A stretch of 64,000 nucleotides of DNA from Marinobacterium lacunae (GTDB lineage Bacteria; Pseudomonadota; Gammaproteobacteria; Pseudomonadales; Balneatricaceae): assembly GCF_000705555.1 (NCBI RefSeq), contig NZ_JMQN01000040.1:62001-126000 (forward strand). The letters are read 5' to 3'. The number at the start of each line of letters is the position of its first letter. The first letter of the stretch is position 1. Both the position numbers and the translations under genes were made by a program. The notes under the pieces were generated by a model. The model saw only the letters and a list, made by a program, of their open reading frames with translations. It had not been told where the DNA came from and did not search any database. Shown here in pieces: positions 26,910 to 35,725 of this stretch.

Positions 26910-28742
26910 TCACCGCCCACTGTAGGATTGGGCTTGCTCAACAACGCCCGCCCTGTCGATATAAGCACCCCGTTCCTTCAGCAATTCAGACAGGGTATCG
27001 GGATATTGCCGGGACAGATCGGTTGTCTCGCCGCGATCCTGTTCGATATTGAACAGTTTGAAGGGCACCTCATCGCGCATTACTGGACGCAGTTCCAGCG
27101 AGGGCTGCTGACTGAGTTTCCAGGGTCCCTTAACCACGTAGCTGGCGCCCATAAGCTCATCGGCAATCACGTCGTCCTTCGACCGAACCGCCGCAAACGC
27201 TTCCGGCTGACGCAGCGCGGACAACAGCGAAACTCCTTCGATGGGATGCACGGTGCGGCCGTTGTACACGCTGCCCGGGTTCGCGATACCTGCGATATCC
27301 AGCAGTGTGGGCAGAATATCGGTAACGTGCAGTCGTGCATCGCTGGTGGGCCGGCCGCTCTCCTGCTGCGGAAGCCGTACAATAAGAGGAGCAGAGGTAC
27401 CGCCCTCCGCGCCGGTGAAGCCTTTGAACAGGCGGAACGGGGCGGCACTGACTTCGGCCCAGCGGGCACCGTACGCCACCGCGGAACCCGGGTGCCCGAG
27501 GTTGTCGAAACTGTTATCCACTTGGGTTCCCGGAATCGGCAGAATGAAGGCATCCGCACCTTCGGCACCGTTATCGGACATGAACATGATCAAGGTATTG
27601 TCATATTCGCCGATCTGCTTCAGATGATCGATCAGGCGCCCGACATGCCGATCCAGATTGGTGACCATGGCGGCGTAGATTTCCATCAACCGCGCCTCTT
27701 TGGATTTTTCCTCATCGCTGAGTTCGTGCCAGCGTTTCGGACCTGTGCCCCCTTCCGACGGCCCTGGCACACCCGCACTGGGCTGCATTGCCTGGGGAAT
27801 AAGGCCGAGCGCCTTCATCCGTGCCACTCGCGCCTCTCTGATTGCTGCATATCCGGCGTCATACTCGCCCTTGTGTTGGGCAATATCTTCGGCCGGTGCT
27901 TGTAACGGCCAGTGCGGAGCGGTGTATGCGGCGTAGGCAAAGAACGGTTTGCCATCATTTCGATTGGCGTCGATGTAGCCGATCAACTTGTCGGTGTAGG
28001 CTTCGGTCGAAAAGAAATTTGCCGGGAGCTGCTTTGACGGAAAGACGCGCTCATTTTCCGCGTACATGACCAAATCGAGCGGTGTAGGAGGATTCGCGGG
28101 AGCGAAATGTGCAGCACCGCCATTTATCAGCGAAAACGACTGCTCGAAGCCACGGGCGTAAGGCAGCGCTTCCGGCTTGATCTTGAACCAGCTTTTGCGC
28201 TCATCAGTGGGCGCTGTGGTCTCATAAGCAAGATGCCATTTACCCACCATGTAGGTGTGATAGCCACCATCGCGCAGTAACTCCGCCATTGATAACGCTT
28301 TGGGGCTCAAATAGCCTTGATACCCCTCAGGGATGTTATCGAAGTCGTACGTGTTGGAACGGCCCCAAGGCGCATTGAACGGTTTGTTCTGGACGATATT
28401 CAGCCCCACGACTTCAGCCATATTACCCAGCCCGGCCAAGTGGTGATCCACGCCGGACAACAGACTGGCCCGGGTCGGCGAACACACCGCAGCCGTATGG
28501 AAGTTGGTCAGAATACGGCCACTACTGGCCAGTGCATCGATATTAGGGGTCTGGATCTCGCTACCGAAGGCACTCAGGTCAGAGTATCCAAGGTCATCCG
28601 CCACGATTACCAGAATGTTGGGACGACTGTCGGCCACATTTGACTGATCCGCGCCGGCGACGGCGGCAAACAGAGTACAGCCCGATAGCGCCAGCGGCGC
28701 GATAAGGCGTCTAGTGGATCTAAATATCGCTATGTTCGTCAT
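26910..28742 (-). CDS. Type I sulfatase (arylsulfatase), probable lipoprotein
   Basis: A 610-residue sulfatase that splits sulfate esters. The maturation motif C87-S-P-T-R91-A-S-L-L-S-G is the Cys type, modified by FGE. Metal ligands D49/D50 lie in VIVADDLGYSD, and a second metal site is in FMSDNGAEG. The N-terminus has basic residues, a short hydrophobic run and a lipobox L19-S-G-C22, so it is probably anchored to a membrane on the periplasmic side. A simple Sec signal is the alternative. The surrounding aromatic genes suggest an aryl sulfate substrate. Confidence 0.92.
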   Translation of the reverse strand: MTNIAIFRSTRRLIAPLALSGCTLFAAVAGADQSNVADSRPNILVIVADDLGYSDLSAFGSEIQTPNIDALASSGRILTNFHTAAVCSPTRASLLSGVDHHLAGLGNMAEVVGLNIVQNKPFNAPWGRSNTYDFDNIPEGYQGYLSPKALSMAELLRDGGYHTYMVGKWHLAYETTAPTDERKSWFKIKPEALPYARGFEQSFSLINGGAAHFAPANPPTPLDLVMYAENERVFPSKQLPANFFSTEAYTDKLIGYIDANRNDGKPFFAYAAYTAPHWPLQAPAEDIAQHKGEYDAGYAAIREARVARMKALGLIPQAMQPSAGVPGPSEGGTGPKRWHELSDEEKSKEARLMEIYAAMVTNLDRHVGRLIDHLKQIGEYDNTLIMFMSDNGAEGADAFILPIPGTQVDNSFDNLGHPGSAVAYGARWAEVSAAPFRLFKGFTGAEGGTSAPLIVRLPQQESGRPTSDARLHVTDILPTLLDIAGIANPGSVYNGRTVHPIEGVSLLSALRQPEAFAAVRSKDDVIADELMGASYVVKGPWKLSQQPSLELRPVMRDEVPFKLFNIEQDRGETTDLSRQYPDTLSELLKERGAYIDRAGVVEQAQSYSGR

Positions 28743-28763
28743 GCTTGATAGGGGCTCTTGTTG

Positions 28764-29567
28764 TTATTCGTTCTCGAAGATCGCTACTGCGCGGGTCCAG
28801 CCTGCCGACGCTCCGCGAATCTTGTGCGGAAAACAGCTAATCATGAATCCCGAATCGGGTAATGCCTCCAGGTTGTGGAGTTTTTCCAGGTGGCAGTAAC
28901 CGATATCCCGGCCGGCCTTATGCCCTTCCCAGATCAGGCTTTTGTCTCCCGTCTGGGCGATCTTTTCCGCTGTATAGGAGAATGGCGCGTCCCAACTCCA
29001 GGCATCGGTACCGGTGAGACGGACACCACGCTGAAGCAGATACATGGTCGCTTCATACCCCATACCACAGCCGGCGGACACATAATCCGAGTATCCGTAT
29101 CGGCTACCGGCACGCGTATTGACCAACACGATATCCAGCGGCTGTAACTCGTAACCGATCCGTTTCAGCTCCGCCTCAACGTCAGCTGCCGTGGCTACAT
29201 AACCATCCGGGAAATGGCGGAAATCCAGTTTTACACCGGGCTGGAAACACCACGCCAACGGCACCTGATCTATGGTCATCGACGGCTTGCGCTCACCCAG
29301 CGCCGCATCCTGGGTGGAGTGAAAATGGTATGGCGCATCCAGGTGGGTGCCGTTATGGGTGGTACAGGTGACCCACTCGGCGGCAGCCGCCTCACCGTCG
29401 GGGTAATCAGCCGCTTCGGTACCCGGGATCATCGCCATGAACTCGGGTAACGTATCCTGATGGGTCTGATAGGTAATTTTCGGCGCCAGCGGAGGCGGGT
29501 CCGACAGCACATCGTTTTCGAGGTAGATCGACAGGTCTACAAAGCGCCGCTTGGCTTTCGTAATCAT
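28764..29567 (-). CDS. Cyclase-family hydrolase (kynurenine formamidase-like fold)
   Basis: A 267-residue protein of the PF04199 family with its metal motif THNGTHLDAPYHFHS (about 72-86). Members hydrolyse amides or lactone-like bonds, as in kynurenine formamidase and isatin hydrolase, with Mn or Zn. There is no signal peptide. It lies between the sulfatase and the flavin hydroxylase genes on the same strand. Opening a lactone or amide in the aromatic pathway is a reasonable guess, nothing firmer. Confidence 0.85.
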   Translation of the reverse strand: MITKAKRRFVDLSIYLENDVLSDPPPLAPKITYQTHQDTLPEFMAMIPGTEAADYPDGEAAAAEWVTCTTHNGTHLDAPYHFHSTQDAALGERKPSMTIDQVPLAWCFQPGVKLDFRHFPDGYVATAADVEAELKRIGYELQPLDIVLVNTRAGSRYGYSDYVSAGCGMGYEATMYLLQRGVRLTGTDAWSWDAPFSYTAEKIAQTGDKSLIWEGHKAGRDIGYCHLEKLHNLEALPDSGFMISCFPHKIRGASAGWTRAVAIFENE

Positions 29568-29628
29568 CAGTTAGGTCCTGAACCGGAAGTGGATAAGGCG
29601 CCCGTTCGAAGAATCAGGCGCCCGGCTA

Positions 29629-30759
29629 TCAGATCGGCTGAGTCAGAGCCTCCTTCGACTCACGCATGATCTGGGCGTGCTCCGCCTTATCGCCGCCGGC
29701 AATCTCGATCAAACACAAACGCTCGGAGTTCTTCACCACCATTCGGCAACGCTCCCAGCGGCGGGCATGGAAGTTATCCAGCGCTGTCTGAAGATCATCA
29801 TTGGCGGCCAGTTCCTGGGCGAGCACGATGCCGCTCTCGATACCGATACCGGCACCCGATGCCAGATGCGGAGTGGTCGCGGCGACGGTATCGCCGATCA
29901 TGACCAGGCGGCCGCGGTTCCAGGGTTGGGGTACGAGCAGGTTGGCCAGCGGGCGATAATCGATATTGGCCTCTTGCTTCAGTGCATGAGGGATGAGCGA
30001 CCTCACCATGGGGTCGTCAAAGTGGGTCATCAGATCGCTGAATACCTGAGGCCAGGTTTCGGGATCGATATGCTCCTTGGTCGGGCGGTCCTCGGTGATA
30101 AACATGTACATATGGGTTTTAGAGACCGGGTTGATACCCAGTTTGAGGTGTTTCCCAAGCCACATGCGGGGACGCTCCAATCCCTCTGGACGCGGCATCA
30201 CGGCGCGCCAGACGCCCTGACCGATATACTCGGGCTCCTTCACTTCCGGGAAAAATTCCGCCCGTAGTTTGGAGTGCACACCGTCGGCCCCTATGACCAG
30301 ATCGTAGCGACCCTGGGTACCATCGGTAAAACTGACCGACACGGAATCATCGGCCAATTCGACCTTTTCGAAGGTGCATCCCAACCGCACCGAAACGCCG
30401 GCGCCACGGGTGGCATCCGCCAGCATACGCGCCAGGGCCGGGCGCATAATGCCACCGCCACCTGACACATCCGAACCGACCGGTTTCGGTGTCGGCAGTG
30501 TGGCAAAGTGTTTACCATCGGCCATACAGATATCGACACCGTCGGAGACGAAGCCTTCATCCAGGAAACGCTGGTATAGCCCGAGCGATTCCAGCGCCCG
30601 CAGTGTGGCGCCGTTGATCGTGATACCGGCACCGAGCGGACACCAATCAGGATCGATCTCGACCAAATCGACCTCTATCCCGCCTTTTCTCAGCTCTATC
30701 GCCGCAGACATCCCGGAAAACCCGCCGCCAATCACAAGTACTTTATTAACCGCCGTCAT
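29629..30759 (-). CDS. FAD-dependent aromatic hydroxylase (class A)
   Basis: A 376-residue flavoprotein of the salicylate / 3-hydroxybenzoate 6-hydroxylase group. It has GGGFSGMSAAIEL for ADP binding at the start, a DG motif near residue 158 (LVIGADGVHSK) and RLVMIGDTVAATTPHLASG near 280. It would use NAD(P)H and O2 to add a hydroxyl to a phenol, preparing the ring for cleavage. GGAGAAAAAAC precedes the ATG. The gene for a small Rieske ferredoxin lies 18 bases upstream, an uncommon pairing because such hydroxylases normally need no electron-transfer partner. Confidence 0.9.
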   Translation of the reverse strand: MTAVNKVLVIGGGFSGMSAAIELRKGGIEVDLVEIDPDWCPLGAGITINGATLRALESLGLYQRFLDEGFVSDGVDICMADGKHFATLPTPKPVGSDVSGGGGIMRPALARMLADATRGAGVSVRLGCTFEKVELADDSVSVSFTDGTQGRYDLVIGADGVHSKLRAEFFPEVKEPEYIGQGVWRAVMPRPEGLERPRMWLGKHLKLGINPVSKTHMYMFITEDRPTKEHIDPETWPQVFSDLMTHFDDPMVRSLIPHALKQEANIDYRPLANLLVPQPWNRGRLVMIGDTVAATTPHLASGAGIGIESGIVLAQELAANDDLQTALDNFHARRWERCRMVVKNSERLCLIEIAGGDKAEHAQIMRESKEALTQPI

Positions 30760-30777
30760 GTTTTTTCTCCTTATATT

Positions 30778-31137
30778 TCAGCTACACCGTGACTCGAACA
30801 TCACGGTGCCCTCTGTATCTTCGTGTACCGTCAGTTCTTGAAGCCGTTTACCCGGACAGGGGCCCTGTATGCACACCCCTGTAGCTATCTCGAACAGCGC
30901 ACCATGTGCATAGCAGGTGATATGCGTGCCTTGACTGTTCAGATACCGATCTTTGCGCCATGCCATGGGGGCTCCGGCCACATGGGGGCAAGCGTTCAGC
31001 CAGCCATAAAGCCGCCCGTCGCTGCGAACCAGAAACACAGAATCCCTCCCCTCTCCATGCGGATCGAAACCGCGAGATTCGCCTTCAGGCACATCCTCGG
31101 ATCGACACAACGGGATCAGCCTGGTCAGGGTCTCCAT
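30778..31137 (-). CDS. Rieske-type [2Fe-2S] ferredoxin
   Basis: A 119-residue single-domain protein with the Rieske ligands C50-P-H52 and C75-Y-A-H78. It lacks the C-terminal catalytic domain of oxygenases, so it should be an electron carrier. It follows the USP-hemerythrin gene by 10 bases and precedes the flavin hydroxylase. Its oxygenase partner is not obvious in this operon; the VanA-type enzymes at 18230 or 55690 normally use VanB instead. Confidence 0.88.
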   Translation of the reverse strand: METLTRLIPLCRSEDVPEGESRGFDPHGEGRDSVFLVRSDGRLYGWLNACPHVAGAPMAWRKDRYLNSQGTHITCYAHGALFEIATGVCIQGPCPGKRLQELTVHEDTEGTVMFESRCS

Positions 31138-31147
31138 CCTCTCCCCC

Positions 31148-32179
31148 TTATCCCTGCGCTGCGCTTTCCGCCAGGTTCATCAGGCGGCTAAAAAGTTGCT
31201 TGAACGCGGCATCGGTATCGGCGTCGAAGCGAGGATCCTTATTGGCTTCAAAGGCTTGCGCCATCGCCGCCCAGTCCGAAGGCAACAGGTATTGCCGTGC
31301 AGCCGGCAACACCTGCTCCTCTTCGCTCTTCATGTGCTGCCACTGCATCTGAGCAAACTTCTCCACTTCAACGGACAGTCGAGCGATAGATCCATTGATG
31401 CCGGACTTGCACAGATTCAGAGCCGCGTGGATATCCGATAAGTAGCTCGCACCGAGCTTATGTTGATGCTCCAGCTCCTCCAGCACGGCATCGCACACCT
31501 CTGTGCGCTCACGCAGAGCGGCGAAAAGATAACGATCCTCTTTGGGGTGATGCAGGGTCTCGGGAAAACGTTCGATATAGAGGAGCATCGCATCCAGCAA
31601 TGCGAAGTCCGGATGGGCCTCAACTCGATGGGCTTCGGCGATCAGATGCTGGAGCCCGCGAATGACCGCGGCCAACGAACGATGCTCTCTTTTTATAACC
31701 GCGATCGCGCGCGTCTCGTCGTCCGCTCGCAGATTGCTTTCGACCTGCGCCACCAGCACGGGCAAGGTGGTGTCCTGTAGTACCTTGCGCGTGACAGATC
31801 CGTGTAATACCCCCTTCAACCCTCGGTGGCCATGTGACGCCATGAAAATCAGGTCGCAACCCAACTCCTTGGCCGCAGCGAGAATTGTCCGTTCGGGATG
31901 ATCACTGGTTTTGATAAGTGATGAGGCCGAAACTCCTGCGGCAAAGGAGGCAGCCTCGGCTCTGGAGGTAATCCCGTTCGAGTTCCCCCTGGCCGCCACG
32001 GAAAATGCGTCCGGCGCCATCGCCTCGAGCAAAGCGCCATCGGAGCTTGCGCCAAAATCGGGACGGGCATGGAAAAAGGTCACACGTGCATTGAGGCTGC
32101 GAGCAAAGGTGATCGCTTGTTCCACCATTGCGTCGGAAAGCGCCGATCCATCTATGGGTACAAGTAGATGCTGGTACAT
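31148..32179 (-). CDS. Universal stress protein fused to hemerythrin domain
   Basis: A 343-residue two-domain protein. A Usp domain (about 1-142, MYQHLLVPIDGS to the GSVTRKVL ATP loop) is joined to a hemerythrin HHE domain (about 165-325) with diiron-type residues in KREHRSL, LHHPKEDRYLF, LEHQH and HMKSEEEQVLP. Its ATG is chosen at 32179, just past the MMPL stop, with GGGAG ahead; the longer frame is an overlap artefact. Such fusions may sense O2, NO or redox state. Here it could tune or protect the oxygen-using enzymes next to it. Confidence 0.85.
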   Translation of the reverse strand: MYQHLLVPIDGSALSDAMVEQAITFARSLNARVTFFHARPDFGASSDGALLEAMAPDAFSVAARGNSNGITSRAEAASFAAGVSASSLIKTSDHPERTILAAAKELGCDLIFMASHGHRGLKGVLHGSVTRKVLQDTTLPVLVAQVESNLRADDETRAIAVIKREHRSLAAVIRGLQHLIAEAHRVEAHPDFALLDAMLLYIERFPETLHHPKEDRYLFAALRERTEVCDAVLEELEHQHKLGASYLSDIHAALNLCKSGINGSIARLSVEVEKFAQMQWQHMKSEEEQVLPAARQYLLPSDWAAMAQAFEANKDPRFDADTDAAFKQLFSRLMNLAESAAQG

Positions 32180-32180
32180 G

Positions 32181-34637
32181 TCAGCTCCCGTACTGGTTCG
32201 ATGAGGTTGAGGAGATCGGCTTCGTACGCTTCTGTCCCAATGTTTCCAGCGCAGCATTGATGTTTGCTTCCGCTTTGTCGGGTTTCATCAGGAAGTGAGC
32301 CAAGGCCGGTAGCAATACCAACGCCCCTAGCATGTTCCACAGGAACATGAACGCCAGCAGCAACCCCATATCGGCCTGGAATTTGATTGGACTGGCAACC
32401 CAGGTCACGACACCGACCGCCAGTGTCACGCCGGTGAGCATGACCACCTTTCCGGTGAACCGCAGCGCCCGCAGATAAGCCTCCGACAGGGTTGCGCCCT
32501 GGCGCAGTTGCGCCTGAGTCACCGAAAGAATGTAGAGTGCGTAGTCGATACCGATCCCCACACCCAACGCGATGACCGGCAGTGTCGCCACCTTGACGCC
32601 CATGCCGAGCGCCACCATCAGTGCCTCGGCCAGAACCGAGGTCAGCATCAATGGGAGTATTGCAACCACCACAGCGCGCCAGGACCGGAAGGTGATGAAG
32701 GAGAGCAGGATCACCGCGCCATAGACCAGGAACAGCATGTCGCGCCACGCCTCTTTGACCGCGATATTGGTGGCGGCCTGAATACCGGCGCTGCCTGCTG
32801 CGAGCATGAACTTCACATCGTCGGTATCGTTATTCGCGGCAAACATCTCCACGTAATCGACGACTTGAGTCAGGGTATCCGCCTTGTGATCGCTCAGGTA
32901 GACATACAGCGTCAGCAGATCGCAGCCGTTGTTATAAAGTCCACGCGGGGCTCCGGCGGTAATGTAGTTGAGCATGCTTTGATTGGGCAGGAACTCATAC
33001 CATTTCGGATTGCCCTCATTCAGTCCCGACAGGACTCGCCGTGACAGCAGTGATAGTGAATTGGTGGACTCAACACCGGGTAGCTGGCGTAACTGCCACT
33101 CCAGCGCATCGACCTTGTTCAGTGTCTCGTATCGGGAGCAGGCATTCGCCGGGGTTTTGATCATCACCGCCAAGACATCACTGGAGGCGCCGTAGTGCTG
33201 GTTCATGAACGCCACGTCACGGTTGTAACGGCTATCCGAGCGCAGCTCGGGCGCGCCCTGATCCAGATCGCCTATCTTCAGTTGGGTACTGACGGCAAAG
33301 CCTGCTACCGCCAGGACAGCACCACCGAGAATAGCCGCCGTCGCCCAACGGCGTCCGGTGAAGCGGTCGAGCAGATTCCACAGCGCCTGTTCGCGGGTGG
33401 TTTTATCAGTGCTGGACTCGCCGGCGATACTGCGTTTGGCTGCCTCATCGCTAACTCCGACATAGGAGAGCAGGATCGGAAGTAAGATCAGGTTGGTGAA
33501 GATCAGCACCGCCACGCCGATCGATGCCGCAATGGCCAGCTCGCGGATCACCTGGATATCGATCACCAGCAGCACAGCGAAACCGACCGCGTCAGCCAGC
33601 AGTGCTGTCAGCCCTGCAAGAAACAGTCGACGGAAGGTAAAGCGAGCGGCCACCAGCTTGTCAAAGCCGCGCCCTACATCCTGCATGATGCCGTTCATCT
33701 TTTGCGCACCGTGGCTCATGCCGATGGCGAAGACCAGGAATGGCACCAGGATCGAATAGGGATCCAGCACATACCCCAGTGTCGGTAACAGACCAAGCTG
33801 CCAGATAACGGCGGTCAACGAGGCAAACACAACCAGCAGTGTGGAGCGCACGCAGCGGGTAAACCAGAATACGGTAGCAGTAGCGATGACAACAGCCATG
33901 GCAAAGAATGTGAGCACCGACCGAACCCCGTCGATCAGGTCACCGATGAGCTTGGCGAAGCCGGTAATATGGATCGCAACACCCTGGGCTTCATACTTCC
34001 CTCGCAACTGTTCCAGCTTGTCGGCAAAGACTGCATAGTCCAGCGAGTTGCCATCGGCATCGGTATCCAGCAGTGGGAGGTAGATAATGCTTGAATTACC
34101 GTCCACCGCTACCAGTTGCCCGATCTCCCCCGAGCGGGCGATGTTGGCACCCAGCTGTTGCAGACTCTGCGGAGAACCATCGTAACCGTCCGGGATCACA
34201 GGGCCCCCTTCCAGCCCCTCTTCGGTCACGCCGATCCAGCGGGTACTGGGGGTCCACAACGATTTCATCTGAACACGGTCAACCCCCGGCAACAGGAACA
34301 GCTCGTCGCTGAGTTGGCGCAGCGTTTCCATATAATCGGCGTCGTACAGGGAACCGTCCGGGTTTTCCACCGCCACTCGCACGGCATTGCCGAGGCCAGT
34401 CAGCTCACTCTGGTACTGAAGGTAATTCAGGATATAGGGCTGGCTACCCGGCAACGTCTTTTCAAAGCTGGCGTTGAGTTCCAGTTTCAAGGCCTGCCAT
34501 CCCAGAACCGCCGTGATAACTGCGCAAAGCAGGACAACCAGAAGCCGGTTATTGAATAGCAGCCGCTCGATAATGGATCCCGAACTCGGATCGAACGGCT
34601 CCAGACTGGATACGGAGGGAGGGGCGGTATACTTCAC
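32181..34637 (-). CDS. MMPL/RND-family transporter
   Basis: An 818-residue inner-membrane protein with the repeated RND plan. Each half has one membrane segment (near 32 and 436), a large periplasmic loop and a block of about five more segments (about 240-395 and 635-795). It belongs to the MMPL group that moves lipids, sterols and other hydrophobic compounds. Its start overlaps the YCF48-like stop by 4 bases. Genes for DUF1302, DUF1329 and YCF48-like proteins often accompany such transporters, and together they may move a hydrophobic substrate across the envelope. Confidence 0.9.
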   Translation of the reverse strand: MKYTAPPSVSSLEPFDPSSGSIIERLLFNNRLLVVLLCAVITAVLGWQALKLELNASFEKTLPGSQPYILNYLQYQSELTGLGNAVRVAVENPDGSLYDADYMETLRQLSDELFLLPGVDRVQMKSLWTPSTRWIGVTEEGLEGGPVIPDGYDGSPQSLQQLGANIARSGEIGQLVAVDGNSSIIYLPLLDTDADGNSLDYAVFADKLEQLRGKYEAQGVAIHITGFAKLIGDLIDGVRSVLTFFAMAVVIATATVFWFTRCVRSTLLVVFASLTAVIWQLGLLPTLGYVLDPYSILVPFLVFAIGMSHGAQKMNGIMQDVGRGFDKLVAARFTFRRLFLAGLTALLADAVGFAVLLVIDIQVIRELAIAASIGVAVLIFTNLILLPILLSYVGVSDEAAKRSIAGESSTDKTTREQALWNLLDRFTGRRWATAAILGGAVLAVAGFAVSTQLKIGDLDQGAPELRSDSRYNRDVAFMNQHYGASSDVLAVMIKTPANACSRYETLNKVDALEWQLRQLPGVESTNSLSLLSRRVLSGLNEGNPKWYEFLPNQSMLNYITAGAPRGLYNNGCDLLTLYVYLSDHKADTLTQVVDYVEMFAANNDTDDVKFMLAAGSAGIQAATNIAVKEAWRDMLFLVYGAVILLSFITFRSWRAVVVAILPLMLTSVLAEALMVALGMGVKVATLPVIALGVGIGIDYALYILSVTQAQLRQGATLSEAYLRALRFTGKVVMLTGVTLAVGVVTWVASPIKFQADMGLLLAFMFLWNMLGALVLLPALAHFLMKPDKAEANINAALETLGQKRTKPISSTSSNQYGS

Positions 34638-35725
34638 TTTTTATCTCCTAGATCGACCTTGAAAACGCCCTGCACGCTAAGTGCAAGCAGCTCTCCGGTA
34701 TCGGTCGCGAGGATATTGGTAAGCGGCGGCATGGGAGGCACAGGCAAGCGAACGAGCGCGCCGTTACGCACCTCCATTACCATTCCGGCCTGATTAACCA
34801 TCAGCACAGATCCGTCAGGCCGCGCCAGCACAGCGGTGATCGAGGCGTCGACGGGGGTATCCAGCTGTTGCCAGGTCGAGCCGTTATCGCTGGAGTGCCA
34901 GACGTTGCCACGTAGCCCAGCCAGAAGGATTTCGTCGCTGCCGAGCAGCTCGGCGGCAAAATAGCTACCCTCGTAGGGTGGTTCGAGCTCTTTGAACAGA
35001 CGCCCGCCATCCAGTGACAAGCGGATCAGCCCTTGCTCTCCGGCTATCAGTACACGCCCCCCGTTACGGCGAATCGCATACTGATGCATGCCGAAATCAT
35101 TACCCAGACGATCCTGCCAGGAGTGCCAGGTCTCACCGCCATCTTCGCTACGTAATGCGACCCCATAGGCACCGACAACAGACAGGTCATCAGGCCCGTC
35201 CACCAGCAGATCCAGCATCGGCTTGTCAGGGCCATCGGCAACCAGCCGCTCAGCCATCAGGATCGCCGTCTCTTCGCCGCCGGCTTTGGCCTGTTCAAGT
35301 GCCATCTGAGCCACCTGCTTACCATCCAGCAGTTTTTGCCAAGACTCACCTGCATCGGTCGATTTCAGTACTGTTCCGGCATGGCCAATCGCGTAGCCTG
35401 TCGTGTCGTTGGCAAACCGCACCGCGGTGAGCGTGACACTGACAGGAACTCTGCCCTGCTGCCAATGCATACCCTTATCATCGGAAAACAGAATCAATCC
35501 CCGCTCGCCAACCACTACGATCCGCTTTCCGGCCATCGCGCCGCCCAGCAGCACTGAATGGGCACCGCGTTCTGTCACCACGGCAGGTCGATCCAGTGCA
35601 TCGGTCACCGGCGCGGCATAGAGGCAGGTATTCATTCCGGTAAGCGCTAGCGCGCCTGCGATCAGGCTAGTCCTGAGTGCCCGCTTGATGGGTTGATTCA
35701 TGCACAGCCTCGTTGGAAATTTCAT
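34634..35725 (-). CDS. YCF48-like beta-propeller protein, exported
   Basis: A 363-residue protein with a signal peptide (about 1-38, ending LYAAP) followed by repeated Asp-box strands such as SDDKGMHW, STDAGESW, SEDGGETW and SSDNGSTW, spaced about 40-60 residues. This gives a beta-propeller like the photosystem II assembly factor YCF48. Outside photosynthetic organisms these occur next to MMPL transporters, probably as periplasmic partners. AAGGAGG precedes the ATG, which overlaps the MFS stop codon. Confidence 0.85.
   Translation of the reverse strand: MKFPTRLCMNQPIKRALRTSLIAGALALTGMNTCLYAAPVTDALDRPAVVTERGAHSVLLGGAMAGKRIVVVGERGLILFSDDKGMHWQQGRVPVSVTLTAVRFANDTTGYAIGHAGTVLKSTDAGESWQKLLDGKQVAQMALEQAKAGGEETAILMAERLVADGPDKPMLDLLVDGPDDLSVVGAYGVALRSEDGGETWHSWQDRLGNDFGMHQYAIRRNGGRVLIAGEQGLIRLSLDGGRLFKELEPPYEGSYFAAELLGSDEILLAGLRGNVWHSSDNGSTWQQLDTPVDASITAVLARPDGSVLMVNQAGMVMEVRNGALVRLPVPPMPPLTNILATDTGELLALSVQGVFKVDLGDKK

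Noticed and set aside
26904-27905. A 333-codon open frame on the plus strand opposite the sulfatase gene
   Set aside because: It is antisense to a conserved gene with clear active-site motifs, shows no domain of its own, and arises from codon bias in GC-rich DNA.
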